Origin: [Mycobacterium] nativiensis
Lineage (GTDB): Bacteria > Actinomycetota > Actinomycetes > Mycobacteriales > Mycobacteriaceae
Length of the DNA: 64,000 nt
Assembly (NCBI RefSeq): GCF_020172685.1
Contig: NZ_CP083986.1
Location: forward strand, 2,848,294-2,912,293
Direction of reading: 5' to 3'
Below are positions 1 through 9,567 of the stretch, in pieces. A program made the position numbers and the translations under genes. Numbering within the stretch: position 1 is the stretch's first letter; each line of letters starts with the position of its first letter. The notes beneath the pieces are model-generated. The model saw only the letters and a program-made list of their open reading frames with translations. It made no database searches and was not told the DNA's origin.

Positions 1-19
1 AGATGTGTATAAGAGACAG
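1..19 (+). other. Nextera transposon mosaic-end adapter (library artefact)
   Basis: The first 19 bases, AGATGTGTATAAGAGACAG, are identical to the Tn5 mosaic-end sequence used in Nextera libraries. It brings an in-frame TAA into the reading frame of the next gene. This is untrimmed adapter at a contig end, not genomic sequence. Confidence 0.97.
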
Positions 20-210
20 CACCACAACAGAGCGAACCCCCTGCTGGAGGTCCCCAACCCGGCGGCGCCACCGACGGCAGCGGCGGCGGGAACGGCGGAA
101 ATGGCAGCGGCGGCGGGAACGGCGGTGGTGGCGGGAACGGCGGTGGTGACGCTCCGGCCGAGCCCGCGCCACCCAGGCCGCCGGGGATGATCCAGCTCGT
201 GCCGTGGTGA
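20..210 (+). CDS. 3' end of a Gly/Asn-rich protein (5' truncated by contig edge)
   Basis: In frame 1 the sequence reads without a stop from the adapter junction to TGA at 208-210. It encodes about 62 residues: a Pro/Gln/Ser-rich start, a low-complexity GGGNGG-type stretch, a Pro/Ala-rich spacer and the end PPGMIQLVPW. The in-frame TAA is in the adapter only, so the true gene continues off the contig. Low-complexity linkers like this occur at the C-terminus of mycobacterial exported or PGRS-like proteins, but no family can be named. The same stretch in frame 2 gives an Ala/Gly-rich shadow. Confidence 0.5.
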
Positions 211-311
211 GTCAGCCCGTATGCCGTCCGCCCACCGGAATGCACGGACCCGTCGCACGGTTGGAATAGGTTGCTTGGCTAACGATTTCCTGACGTGTCT
301 GGAGTTCGACC

Positions 312-1292
312 ATGACCATTCCGAGTTCCCCGCGCCGTGATTCCGAAAACGTCGGGATAACCCGGACCCCGCAACCCAGCCCGAGCCTGGCAGCGCGTGT
401 TGTCAGCGGTGCCGTCCGCTTGACCCTGCACAACGCACTGTCGTTCGGCAGCACCGCGCTGGGATGGCCGCTGCCCTTCGGCGCCATCGAATTCGCTGCG
501 CAGGCCCTGCCGGCACCCCGCGGACTGACCCGTACCGCGGTGCGCCTGCCGCATGCCCGGGCGCAGCTGCTGCGGGCGCGCGGCGTGGCGGCCCGTACCG
601 ATCGGGTGGTGCTGTACTGCCACGGCGGCGCCTTCCTGTGCTGCGGTATCAGCACCCATCTACGGCTGATGGACAAGCTGTCCGAGTTCTCCGACAGCCC
701 GGTGCTGGCAGTCGACTACCGGCTGCTGCCCAAATACACGATCGCGATGGCGCTGCAGGACTGCCATGACGCGTACCGGTGGCTCCGCACGCACGGTTAT
801 GAGCCCGAGCAGATCGCGATCGCCGGTGACTCCGCCGGCGGGTACCTGGCCCTGGCCCTGGCCCAACGCCTGCTGGCCGAGGGTGAGACGCCCGCAGCGC
901 TGGCGTTGCTGTCCCCGCTGCTGCAGCTCGATCCGAATCGGCCCGCTGCCGACGGACCGATGCTGCCGCACAGCTCGTTCGCGGCGCTGACCGCACTGAT
1001 CGCCGCCCATGACGGGGTGTTGTACGAACCGCTGGAACACATCGAGCCGGGATTGCCCCCGACACTGATCCATGTCTCCGGCGCCGAGGAACTCGCCTAC
1101 GACGCCCAGCTCGCCGCGCGGGAGCTGGCCGCCGCCGCGGTTCCCGTCGAGCTGGGGATCTGGCCCGGCCAGATTCACGTCTTTCAGCTGGCCGCTCCCC
1201 TGGTCCCGGAGGCCACCCGCTCGCTGCGCCGCATCGGCGCCTTCCTCCTGACGGCGATGAGCGAGGACGAGGAACCGGAATCGGTTGCTTAG
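312..1292 (+). CDS. alpha/beta hydrolase, HSL (hormone-sensitive lipase) family
   Basis: 326-residue carboxylesterase-type enzyme. The oxyanion-hole motif HGGAF is near residue 104 and the nucleophile elbow GDSAGG near 171, putting the catalytic serine at about 173. The acid is likely in the GAEELAYD stretch and the histidine in QIHVF near the C-terminus. Both motifs define the HSL/LipH branch. ATG at 312 has a weak ctggag ahead of it. The gene corresponds by position to the esterase pair next to priA in M. tuberculosis (lipI/nlhH area). The substrate, probably short acyl esters, is inferred from the family. Confidence 0.85.
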   Translation: MTIPSSPRRDSENVGITRTPQPSPSLAARVVSGAVRLTLHNALSFGSTALGWPLPFGAIEFAAQALPAPRGLTRTAVRLPHARAQLLRARGVAARTDRVVLYCHGGAFLCCGISTHLRLMDKLSEFSDSPVLAVDYRLLPKYTIAMALQDCHDAYRWLRTHGYEPEQIAIAGDSAGGYLALALAQRLLAEGETPAALALLSPLLQLDPNRPAADGPMLPHSSFAALTALIAAHDGVLYEPLEHIEPGLPPTLIHVSGAEELAYDAQLAARELAAAAVPVELGIWPGQIHVFQLAAPLVPEATRSLRRIGAFLLTAMSEDEEPESVA

Positions 1293-1401
1293 CCCTGCGC
1301 CCGGTTCGGGGGCCTACGGCGCACGCCTGACTACCAAACGGCCCTTCCGCAGGACTCTGCCTCGCACCACAATGGGTGGCACGCAGAGATCGGAGATTGA
1401 G

Positions 1402-2385
1402 ATGCCCGCCCGGACGGGGCAGACCGAAATCATCAGGGACGCGGTAGCGGCTGCCTGCCGCGCTCCGTCGCTTCACAACATCCAGCCGTGGCGTTGGGTG
1501 ATGGACGGCGACGAGGTCCAGTTGTTCCTCGACCCGAGCCGAATGTTGCCCTCTGATCGTTCGGGGCGTGAGGCGCTCATCGGTTGCGGCGCGGCCCTGG
1601 ACCACCTCCGGATCGCGATGGATTCATCGGGCCTACACGCCCACGTCGATCGGTTTCCCAACCCAAACGACCCCGACCATCTCGCGTCGGTCCGCTTCAC
1701 CCCGATGGGTTACGTCACCGAGGGACACCGCCGTCGCGCTCAGGCCATATGGACACGTCGCAGCGACCGCTTACCGCTGGCACCGCCGGCGAACTGGGAG
1801 TCGTTCGAACCGGTATTGCGCGACCGCATCGATCGCTACCGCGTGCACCTGGACGTGTTGCCCGAGGATGCACGGCCCCGCCTGGCGCAGGCATCACGGC
1901 TGGCCGAGTCGCTGAGACTCTACGACTCGGCGTACCACGCCGAATTGCAGCGCTGGACAATGCCATTCGAGGAATCCGCGGGTATCCCCGACAGCTCGTT
2001 GGCATCAGCGGCCGAAGGTGACCGGGTCGATGTCGGGCGCACCTTTCCGGCCGGCCACCACCATGACCGGCGAGTCAACCTCCACGAGGACCAGGCGACG
2101 ATCGTGGTGCTGTCCACCGACGGCGGTTCGCGCGCCGACGCTTTGGAAACCGGCGAAGCACTCTCCACGGTTCTGCTGGAGTGCACGATGGCCGACTTGG
2201 CCACCTGCCCTCTCACTCACCTCACCGAGGTACATGCCGCACGGGAGATCGTCGAGACGCTGGTCGGCGGCACCGCGGTACCTCAGATCCTGATTCGGAT
2301 CGGACACGCTCCCGCCACCGAGAAATCGCCGCCCCGCACCCAGCGACGTCCACTCGACGACGTCCTGGAAGTACGGGGTCGATAG
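1402..2385 (+). CDS. Acg-family FMN-dependent nitroreductase homologue
   Basis: 327 residues, the usual size of the mycobacterial Acg family (M. tuberculosis Rv2032 and Rv3131 are about 330). It opens with the family-typical stretch RDAVAAACRAPSLHNIQPW and has the bipartite nitroreductase fold with an internal pseudo-repeat. An in-frame ATG exists at 1285, but ATG 1402 is preceded by cggagattgag and starts directly at the conserved N-terminus, so the longer form is rejected. In M. tuberculosis these proteins belong to the DosR dormancy regulon and may sequester flavin. No convincing DosR box is visible upstream here. Confidence 0.85.
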   Translation: MPARTGQTEIIRDAVAAACRAPSLHNIQPWRWVMDGDEVQLFLDPSRMLPSDRSGREALIGCGAALDHLRIAMDSSGLHAHVDRFPNPNDPDHLASVRFTPMGYVTEGHRRRAQAIWTRRSDRLPLAPPANWESFEPVLRDRIDRYRVHLDVLPEDARPRLAQASRLAESLRLYDSAYHAELQRWTMPFEESAGIPDSSLASAAEGDRVDVGRTFPAGHHHDRRVNLHEDQATIVVLSTDGGSRADALETGEALSTVLLECTMADLATCPLTHLTEVHAAREIVETLVGGTAVPQILIRIGHAPATEKSPPRTQRRPLDDVLEVRGR

Positions 2386-2398
2386 GACCCGTCATGGG

Positions 2399-4387
2399 TC
2401 AGCCGATGTGCAGTGGATCGATCTGAACCCGCACCGGATGGTGTGAACCGCGTGCGCTGAGCACCCCGATGCCGTGCCGCAACGCCGCCGCCAGCGTCAG
2501 GCCGTGATCACGGCCGACCCGCACCAGCATCCGGATGACACCCAGCTCGTCGGGAACCCCCGGCGGGCGCCGCGCCCCCGGCGGCAGCGGCACCGGACCC
2601 AGCAGTTCGGCACCGTCGGGCAACCGGGCCTGTTCCAGCAGCGCCGTCACCGAATCCGGGTCGCCGTCGACGGCGGCTATGTGCACCGCGGGCGGCAGGC
2701 CGACCTCGGTGCGGGTGGACAATTCGGCGTCGGCGTGGCCGACCGGATCCCACCGGATCAAGGCCTGCACGGTCGGGATCGAGGATTCGGCGACCACCGT
2801 CACAACGCCACCGGATTCGCGGTCACGCACCAGCGCTGCCGCCGCCAACCATCGCCGCAGCGTGTCCTCGGCCGCACGCAGATCCTGGCGGCCCAGCAGC
2901 GCCCAACTGTCCAGCAGCAGCGCAGCCCCGTACCCGCGTGGGACGCGCGGTTCGGCGCCGGGCGTGGCGATCACCAGGGCGGGACCGTCCTCGGCGTGCT
3001 CGATGATCGTGTCGCCGGCGGAGGTGATCACCGTGGTGCCCGGGAAGGCCCGGCCGAGCTCTTCGGCGGTGCGACGGGCGCCGATCACCACCGCGCGCAC
3101 AGCGTCGGACCCACAACGCGCACACTTCAGCGCCGCGTCGCCCCGGCCGCACCATCGGCAGACGGCGACACCGCCGCGCTCCGGCAGTGACAACGGGCCG
3201 GTGCAGTGTCGGCAGCGGGCGATTGCGCGACAACGCCCGCAGGCCAGCGACGGCACGTACCCGCGCCGCGGCACCTGCACCAGCACCGGGGCATCCGCGG
3301 TCAGTGCGCGGCGTGCGGCCTGCAGGGCGATCGACGGCAACCGGGCGGTGCGCGCCGCGGCGTCACGTTCGTCGGCGTAGCCGCTGTCATCGAGGGCCAC
3401 CACCCGTGGTGCGGCCGCCCGCAACACCGCCCGCGATGCGACCACGTCGCGCGCCCACCCGCTGCGCACCAACGCCTGCGCCTCCGCGGTACGGGCGTAC
3501 CCGCCGATCAGGGCGGCGCAGCCCGACAGGTGCGCCCGCAGCATCGCCACGTCGCGGGCATGCGGGTAGGGCGCCCGCGGCTCGGCCAGGGTGTCGTCAC
3601 CATCGTCGAAGACCATCACCAGGCCCAGATCGGCGAGCGGGGCGAACACCGCGCTGCGGGTGCCGATCACCAGGCGCGCCCCGCCTCGCAGCACCGTCAG
3701 CCAGCGCCGGTAACGGGTGGTCGGTCCCAGGCCCGCCGACAGCGCCACGACCGCCGACTCGTCAATCCGGGCGATCGCGGCCTGCCACAGCGCGTCGACG
3801 TCGCGCTGGTCGGGCACGATCGCCAGCGCCGTGCGGCCCGCCCGGATGGTCTGCGCCGCGGCCTCAGCGAGCCGCTCGCTCCACGAATCGCCGGGCAACA
3901 CCTGCCACACCGCACGCGCCGCACGACCCTCTCCCAGCGCGGCGAGGAATTGACCGCCCGCCTGGTAGCGCCCCCAGCCCGCCGGATCGACCGGCTCGAT
4001 GACGGGCGGGGCCGGTGGGACATCGGGAGCTGATTCGCGTTCCACCCGGGCATGCCGTGGCGGAATCGCCAGCCGCAGCACATCGGCGCGGCTACCGGCA
4101 TAGCGGGCTGCCACCGCCTCCACCAGCCGGCGCACCTCCGCGGTGAGCACCGGTTCGGCGGAGACCACCCGCTCCAGCTGACCGAGCCTGCCCGCGTGGT
4201 CGGTATCGGCGCGGCGCTCCCAGACAAAGGCGTCGACCAGCCGGCCGTGGAAGCGCACCCGCACCCGTGCCCCCGGCCGGGCCTGTTCGGACTGCTCCGG
4301 TGTGACCAGATAGTCGAACTCACGGTCCAGATGCGGAACCGACAACATCGGCAGCACCCGCGCAATGGGTTCGCTCTCGATGCTCAC
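2399..4387 (-). CDS. priA: Primosomal protein N' (PriA), helicase motifs degenerate
   Basis: About 662 residues (M. tuberculosis PriA has 655). PriA recognises forked DNA and restarts replication. The N-terminal DNA-binding domain (PHLDREFDYLV) and the zinc-binding cysteines (CGRCRAIARCRHC, then CRWCG and CARCG, about residues 380-430) are intact. The ATPase motifs are not: the Walker A position reads VLPGDSW and the DEAH box reads FDDGDD. This matches the known loss of helicase motifs in actinobacterial PriA. The start is taken as GTG at 4387 (VSIESEPIARVLP); a GTG directly upstream at 4390 is equally possible. Upstream in-frame sequence is Arg/Pro-rich and not coding-like. Confidence 0.9.
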   Translation of the reverse strand: MSIESEPIARVLPMLSVPHLDREFDYLVTPEQSEQARPGARVRVRFHGRLVDAFVWERRADTDHAGRLGQLERVVSAEPVLTAEVRRLVEAVAARYAGSRADVLRLAIPPRHARVERESAPDVPPAPPVIEPVDPAGWGRYQAGGQFLAALGEGRAARAVWQVLPGDSWSERLAEAAAQTIRAGRTALAIVPDQRDVDALWQAAIARIDESAVVALSAGLGPTTRYRRWLTVLRGGARLVIGTRSAVFAPLADLGLVMVFDDGDDTLAEPRAPYPHARDVAMLRAHLSGCAALIGGYARTAEAQALVRSGWARDVVASRAVLRAAAPRVVALDDSGYADERDAAARTARLPSIALQAARRALTADAPVLVQVPRRGYVPSLACGRCRAIARCRHCTGPLSLPERGGVAVCRWCGRGDAALKCARCGSDAVRAVVIGARRTAEELGRAFPGTTVITSAGDTIIEHAEDGPALVIATPGAEPRVPRGYGAALLLDSWALLGRQDLRAAEDTLRRWLAAAALVRDRESGGVVTVVAESSIPTVQALIRWDPVGHADAELSTRTEVGLPPAVHIAAVDGDPDSVTALLEQARLPDGAELLGPVPLPPGARRPPGVPDELGVIRMLVRVGRDHGLTLAAALRHGIGVLSARGSHHPVRVQIDPLHIG

Positions 4388-4497
4388 CACGCAGGTGTAG
4401 CAGACTCCGCCGACCGCGGCAGCCGGCGGATCACAGGCCGCGCGGCCTGTGCATCGGCGACTGCTCCCCCGAACGCGCCGAATTACCTTGCTGCGGT

Positions 4498-5862
4498 ATG
4501 CCCGAGGAGCACGGGGCCCATGCGGACGCCGCGCGAGCCCGCGAGACCGCCCTCGCTGCCCGATCGCGGGCGTCCGCGGGTGCCGATCGGGTGCTGACCG
4601 CCGCGGTGGATGACGCGGCCGCGCATGCCCGGGCCGGCCGTCGTCGCCTCGATGCGATCGGCGCCGAGATCCGCGATGCGCTGGCCGACGGATCAACGCT
4701 GGCGTTGGACACTCCATCCGGTGCCCGCCAGTTCCAGCTCTTCTTGGCCGCCAAGACCCGCGATATCCGCCGGGTGGTCGGTGATGCGGTCGCCGACAGC
4801 CGAGCCGGTGCGAAACTGCTGCAATCGACGGGGGCCGGCTACAGCGTCGCGGCGCGGGTCCGCGACCGGGTCAACCGGCAGCTGCTGGCCGCCGACATCA
4901 GCCGGGTGGAGAACGCCACCGAGCCGATCAGCGCGGCAGACCGGGTCCGGTACGACAACGCGGTACGAGTCCGCGAGGGTCTGCGCGCCAACGCCAACGC
5001 CGACACCGACGCCGGCCCGGCGCTGCTGCTCAGTTATGACCCGATGGCCTTCGACGGCCTGGGCCGGGCCGCGATCGCGATCGGCGACCCGGACCTCGCC
5101 GACAACACCACCGTCTTGGTGCCCGGCGCCCACAGCAGTGTCCGCGACGGCTACCTGTCGCATCCGGACGGGCTGAACGTCTACCGCGAGGTCTGCCGCG
5201 CCGATCCGGTCCGCACCAATTCGGTCATCATGTGGATGGGCTACCGCGCCCCCGACAGCCTGCTCGATCTGCAGGTGGCACAACCTGATTCGGCGCGTGC
5301 CGGCGGCCGGCTGCTGGCCGCGGATGTCAACGCCCTGCGACTCACCCACCGCGGTGCCGCACACATCACCGTCATCGGGCATTCGTACGGATCGACGACG
5401 GTCGCCGACGCCGCCGCAGGGTTCGGGATGCGCGCCGACGATGTGGTGCTGGTCGGTTCACCCGGAACGGACCTGGCTCGCCGCGCCGCCGACTTTCACC
5501 TGCCGGCGGCTGGGCATGTGTACGTGGGTGCGGCGTCGACGGATCCGATCACCGGCTTGGGTGGGGAACCACAACTGACCGTGCCCGGAACGGCGGCGAC
5601 GGTGGGATTGGGCGCCGACCCCGCCGCCGACGGCTACGGATCGACCCGATTCAAAGCGGAAGGCCGGGGCCTGGCATCACCGATGAGCGCCCACAGTTCC
5701 TACTTCAAGCCCGGCAATGAAGCGCTGTTCAGCATCGGCGATATCGCATCCGGCCACGGCGACGCGCTGGCACGCGATCACATGACCGCACCGCACCGCC
5801 GTCGACTGCCCGCATTCGACCCGGAGCGGTTGCGCCCCGGCAGCGGAGACCACCGGCATTGA
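4498..5862 (+). CDS. Alpha/beta hydrolase of the DUF1023 type
   Basis: 454 residues. The first 200 are Ala/Arg-rich and helical. The C-terminal half has the GHSYGSTT nucleophile elbow preceded by HRGAAHITVIGHSYG and followed by VVLVGSPGTDLARRA, which is typical of the DUF1023 alpha/beta-hydrolase family of mycobacteria. The catalytic serine is in GHSYG. No signal peptide is visible. The gene is divergent from priA with about 110 bp between them. The substrate is unknown. Confidence 0.8.
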   Translation: MPEEHGAHADAARARETALAARSRASAGADRVLTAAVDDAAAHARAGRRRLDAIGAEIRDALADGSTLALDTPSGARQFQLFLAAKTRDIRRVVGDAVADSRAGAKLLQSTGAGYSVAARVRDRVNRQLLAADISRVENATEPISAADRVRYDNAVRVREGLRANANADTDAGPALLLSYDPMAFDGLGRAAIAIGDPDLADNTTVLVPGAHSSVRDGYLSHPDGLNVYREVCRADPVRTNSVIMWMGYRAPDSLLDLQVAQPDSARAGGRLLAADVNALRLTHRGAAHITVIGHSYGSTTVADAAAGFGMRADDVVLVGSPGTDLARRAADFHLPAAGHVYVGAASTDPITGLGGEPQLTVPGTAATVGLGADPAADGYGSTRFKAEGRGLASPMSAHSSYFKPGNEALFSIGDIASGHGDALARDHMTAPHRRRLPAFDPERLRPGSGDHRH

Positions 5863-5886
5863 CCGCCGGCGATTCTCAATCTTGTG

Positions 5887-6612
5887 TCAGTCCAAGGCCG
5901 GCTGTTGGTCGTCGTTCGGAGACCGGCCGAAGAAGAATCCCGCCGTGATGAGCACCTGCGCGGCCGCGTAGGTCCACCAAACCGGCACCGCGAGGGCCTC
6001 ATTGCCCAGGACGAACCGGCTGATCGCGATCATCGAGTCCGACACCGCAAAGCACACCGCGCCCACCGCCGTCCAACGGGTGGGCAGGTCGGCCAGCAGC
6101 GCCGCGCACACCATGGCGCCGAGCACCGCGACGTAGACCGTCACCGGCACCGTCATGCCCTCGCGGGCCAAGCCGGGCCAGAACCAGACCAGCAGACCCA
6201 AACAGCTCACACAGACCAGGCCCACCCCGATCAGCCTGCCGCGCGACACCACCGCCAGCGGAACCAAGGCGCCCAGAAAACACAGGTGCGCCAACAGGAA
6301 TGCCGACAGCCCGGCCACGAACGACGGTTCCCACCACGGGATGGCCAGCAACCAGTCACCGGCGGCCGACAAGATCAACGCCGGTATCAGCCAGCGCGCC
6401 TCGCGCAGGATCGGGTGTGCGACCGCGGCGACCGCCAGCAGCACCGCCATGGACGCCTTGAAGGCCGGCTGGCCGATCCAGTTCCCGGTCAGTGCGTCCC
6501 CCGGCGTCGATCGGAACTGCAGCACGATCAGAAATATGCCGTAGGCCGCTCCGGCCCAGCCGGCGGCGGCCCAGGCAGTGGTGACCTGTCGCGTTGAGTA
6601 CGGTGTTTTCAT
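5887..6612 (-). CDS. Lysoplasmalogenase, YhhN family membrane protein
   Basis: 241-residue polytopic protein with about eight hydrophobic segments ([50 protein letters not shown] and others), the topology of the TMEM86/YhhN family that hydrolyses the vinyl-ether bond of lysoplasmalogens. ATG at 6612 gives [10 protein letters not shown] followed by the first membrane helix; longer in-frame versions run antisense through the neighbouring esterase. The start codon overlaps that of the divergent gene at 6611. The family call rests on topology and motif pattern; the substrate is inferred. Confidence 0.75.
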   Translation of the reverse strand: MKTPYSTRQVTTAWAAAGWAGAAYGIFLIVLQFRSTPGDALTGNWIGQPAFKASMAVLLAVAAVAHPILREARWLIPALILSAAGDWLLAIPWWEPSFVAGLSAFLLAHLCFLGALVPLAVVSRGRLIGVGLVCVSCLGLLVWFWPGLAREGMTVPVTVYVAVLGAMVCAALLADLPTRWTAVGAVCFAVSDSMIAISRFVLGNEALAVPVWWTYAAAQVLITAGFFFGRSPNDDQQPALD

Positions 6613-7549
6613 GCCGGCTATCGACCCCATAGTGCTGAAAGTACTGGATGCCGTTCCCTTCCGACTGTCACTGGACGACGGCGTCGAGGCCGCGCGTCGC
6701 CAGATGCGCGATCTGCCGCGGCTGCCGGTGCATCCGGACCTGCCCAGTGAGGATCGCGTCATCGACGGCCCGGGCGGCGACCTGCCGATCCGCATCTACC
6801 GGCCGTCGAGCGCTCCTGACGGCGCCGCCCCGGTCGTGGTGTTCTTCCACGGCGGCGGTTTCGTCGCCGGCGACCTGGACACCCATGACGGCACCGCCCG
6901 CCACCATGCGGCCGGCGCCGACGCGGTGGTGGTGTCGGTGGACTATCGCCTGGCCCCCGAGCACCCATTCCCGGCCGCCGTCGAGGACGCCTTCGCGGCC
7001 ACCAAGTGGGTGGCGGAGCACGCCGACGAGCTGGGTGTCGACCCGGCCCGGCTGGCGGTGGCGGGGGACTCGGCCGGCGGAAACCTGGCCGCGGTGGTGG
7101 CGCAGCTGGCCCGCGATGCCGGCGGTCCGGCGATCGCCTTCCAGCTGCTGTGGTATCCGGCGACCACCTACGACATCACCTTGCCGTCGTTCACCGAGAA
7201 CGCCCACGCACCGATCATCGACCGCGATGCGATCGCCGCGTTGACCCTCGCCTACGCCGGGGAGGTCGACCTGAGCAATCCGCCGGCGACGCTGGCGCCG
7301 GCACGCGCCGCGAACCTGGCCGGCCTGCCGTCGGCCTACATCGCGGTGGCCGGTCACGACCCGCTGCGTGACGACGGCCTCCGGTACGGCGAGCTGCTGG
7401 CCGCCGCCGGGGTGCCGACGCAGATGCACAACGCCCAGACGCTGATTCACGGCTACCTGGGCTACGCCGGGGCGATTCCGGTGGCCACCGAGGCCACCGA
7501 CCTCGGGCTGGCGGCGTTGAAGCAGGCCCTGGCGACGGCACGTTCCTGA
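6611..7549 (+). CDS. Alpha/beta hydrolase, HSL family (LipH/NlhH-like esterase)
   Basis: 312 residues, close to NlhH (319). HGGGF (about residue 82) and GDSAGG (about 154) are the canonical HSL motifs, with DPLRDDG and LIHGY carrying the probable catalytic Asp and His near the C-terminus. ATG 6611 gives [16 protein letters not shown], the usual start of this family. A GTG 33 bases upstream is in frame but adds non-conserved residues. No Shine-Dalgarno precedes 6611, compatible with a leaderless mRNA. The VOC gene follows 4 bp downstream, so the two are probably cotranscribed. Confidence 0.9.
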   Translation: MPAIDPIVLKVLDAVPFRLSLDDGVEAARRQMRDLPRLPVHPDLPSEDRVIDGPGGDLPIRIYRPSSAPDGAAPVVVFFHGGGFVAGDLDTHDGTARHHAAGADAVVVSVDYRLAPEHPFPAAVEDAFAATKWVAEHADELGVDPARLAVAGDSAGGNLAAVVAQLARDAGGPAIAFQLLWYPATTYDITLPSFTENAHAPIIDRDAIAALTLAYAGEVDLSNPPATLAPARAANLAGLPSAYIAVAGHDPLRDDGLRYGELLAAAGVPTQMHNAQTLIHGYLGYAGAIPVATEATDLGLAALKQALATARS

Positions 7550-7553
7550 GTCG

Positions 7554-7934
7554 ATGCGGCTGAACCAGGTCACCGTCGGCTGCACCGACATCGACGCCTC
7601 GGAGCGGTTCTACCGGCTGCTGGGGCTACGGCTGATCGTCAAGACAGATCACTACCTGCGGTTCGAATGCCCGGACGGGGACAGCACCTTTTCGGTGGAA
7701 CGCAGCGACGCGGTCCCCGCCGGTGAGCAGGTGACGATCTACTTCGAAACCGACGACCTCGACGCCGAATACCAGCGGCTGCGCGACTCGGTCGAGTTCA
7801 GCCAGCCACCGACGGACATGCCGTGGCTGTGGCGCGAGGCCAGGCTGCCAGATCCCGATGGGCACCAGCTGTGCCTGTATTCGGCCGGCGAAGCCCGCCG
7901 GAATCCACCGTGGCGGCTCGATCCCCTCGGTTGA
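7554..7934 (+). CDS. VOC-superfamily (glyoxalase/dioxygenase fold) protein
   Basis: 126 residues with the VOC opening MRLNQVTVGCTDIDASERFYRLLGL and the closing strand LPDPDGHQLCLYSAG. Two beta-alpha-beta-beta-beta units are recognisable. A metal site cannot be assigned with confidence. It starts 4 bp after the esterase stop and ends about 80 bp before the monooxygenase. The same gene arrangement is found beside nlhH in other mycobacteria. The function is unknown. Confidence 0.8.
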   Translation: MRLNQVTVGCTDIDASERFYRLLGLRLIVKTDHYLRFECPDGDSTFSVERSDAVPAGEQVTIYFETDDLDAEYQRLRDSVEFSQPPTDMPWLWREARLPDPDGHQLCLYSAGEARRNPPWRLDPLG

Positions 7935-8011
7935 TACGGATTGCTGACGCGACCACGATCCGCCGGTCGGCGCGCTACCGTCGAACGCATACCAGCGATG
8001 AGGAGCGTCCT

Positions 8012-9553
8012 GTGACCGAGCATCCCGACCACGACATCCTGATCGTCGGCGCCGGCTTCTCCGGTATCGGGGCGGCGATCAACCTCGACGCCGCGGGGAT
8101 GTCGGACTATCTGGTGATCGAGGCCGGTGACGGGGTCGGCGGCACCTGGCACTGGAACACCTATCCGGGTATCGCGGTGGACATTCCGTCGTTCTCATAC
8201 CAGTTCTCGTTCGAGCAGAGCACCAAGTGGTCGCGCACCTACGCGCCCGGCCGTGAGCTCAAGGCCTACGCCGAGCACTGCGTCGACAAGTACGGCCTGC
8301 GTGACCGGGTCCAGTTCAACACGAAGGTGGCATCGGCGGCGTTCGACGAGCAGCGCGGCTGGTGGCGGGTGCAGACCGAACCCGCCGGCGGTTCACCGAG
8401 GCTCGACGAAGGAGAGGCGAAGCTGGGACCGCCGAATCAGCGCGGCGAGATCACCGCGCGATTCCTCATCAACGCCAGCGGCGTGCTGACCATCCCGAAC
8501 CTGCCCGACATCGACGGTGTCGGCACGTTCGCCGGCCTGACACTGCACACCGCACGCTGGGATCACTCGCAGGATCTGACCGGTAAGCGCGTCGCGGTGA
8601 TCGGAACCGGGGCCTCGGCGGTGCAGGTGATCCCGGAGATCGCCCCGATTGTCTCTTCGCTCACCGTGTTTCAGCGCACCCCGATCTGGTGCTTCCCCAA
8701 AGCGGACGTACCGCTGGCCGCACCGGTCCGCTGGGCGATGCGGCTTCCCGGCGGGATGGTGCTGCAGCGGCTGGCCAGCCAGGCGTTCGTCGAAGCGACC
8801 TTCCCGATCGCCGCGCAGTACTTCACGGTCTTTCCGCTCGCCAAACGGATGGAGTCCGCCGGACGGGCATACCTGCGCCGACAGGTCCACGACCCGGTGG
8901 TCCGCGACCAGCTCACCCCGCGTTATGCGGTGGGCTGCAAGCGTCCCGGCTTCCACAACGCCTACCTGTCGACGTTCAATCGCGACAACGTGCACCTGGT
9001 CGTCGACCCGATCGAGCGCATCACCCCCACCGGGGTCGTCACCGCAGACGGAACGGCCCACGACGTCGACGTCCTCATCCTGGCCACCGGGTTCAAGGTG
9101 ATGGACAGCGACAACATCCCCACCTTCGCCGTCACCGGGAGCGGTGGGCAGTCGCTGAGCCAGTTTTGGGACGAGCACCGGCTGCAGGCCTACGAAGGCG
9201 TCAGCATCCCCGGTTTTCCCAACCTTTTCAGCGTTTTCGGACCGTACGGCTACGTCGGGTCGTCGTACTTCGCGCTGGTCGAGGCGCAGACGCATCACAT
9301 CGTGCGCTGCCTGAAGCGCGCCCGACAAGACGGTGCCAACCGGGTCGAGATCTCCGAGGCGGCCAACGACCGCTACTTCGCGGAGATGATGCGCAAGCGG
9401 CACCGGCAGGTGTTCTGGCAGGACAGCTGCCGGCTGGCCAACAGCTACTACTTCGACAAGAACGGCGATGTCCCGCTGCGGCCCACCACCACCGTCGAGG
9501 CGTACTGGCGCAGCCGGCGTTTCGACCTCGACGACTACCGGTTCAGCGCATAG
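8012..9553 (+). CDS. FAD-dependent Baeyer-Villiger-type monooxygenase (EthA/MymA-like)
   Basis: 513 residues. The FAD Rossmann motif GAGFSGIGAA lies at about residues 10-20. The Baeyer-Villiger fingerprint FxGxxxHxxxW appears as FAGLTLHTARW. The NADPH Rossmann motif GTGASAVQV follows. Such flavoproteins insert oxygen next to ketones and activate thioamide drugs in the case of EthA. The start is GTG 8012 behind gaggagcgtcct; the longer in-frame reading would overlap the VOC gene. By position this corresponds to the monooxygenase next to metK in M. tuberculosis. The natural substrate is not known. Confidence 0.88.
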   Translation: MTEHPDHDILIVGAGFSGIGAAINLDAAGMSDYLVIEAGDGVGGTWHWNTYPGIAVDIPSFSYQFSFEQSTKWSRTYAPGRELKAYAEHCVDKYGLRDRVQFNTKVASAAFDEQRGWWRVQTEPAGGSPRLDEGEAKLGPPNQRGEITARFLINASGVLTIPNLPDIDGVGTFAGLTLHTARWDHSQDLTGKRVAVIGTGASAVQVIPEIAPIVSSLTVFQRTPIWCFPKADVPLAAPVRWAMRLPGGMVLQRLASQAFVEATFPIAAQYFTVFPLAKRMESAGRAYLRRQVHDPVVRDQLTPRYAVGCKRPGFHNAYLSTFNRDNVHLVVDPIERITPTGVVTADGTAHDVDVLILATGFKVMDSDNIPTFAVTGSGGQSLSQFWDEHRLQAYEGVSIPGFPNLFSVFGPYGYVGSSYFALVEAQTHHIVRCLKRARQDGANRVEISEAANDRYFAEMMRKRHRQVFWQDSCRLANSYYFDKNGDVPLRPTTTVEAYWRSRRFDLDDYRFSA

Positions 9554-9567
9554 CCGCCAGCGGCCCC

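Noticed and set aside
1285..1401. Longer N-terminus for the Acg-type protein
   Set aside because: The 39 extra residues overlap the end of the esterase gene, are basic and unconserved-looking, and the ribosome-binding site is at 1402.
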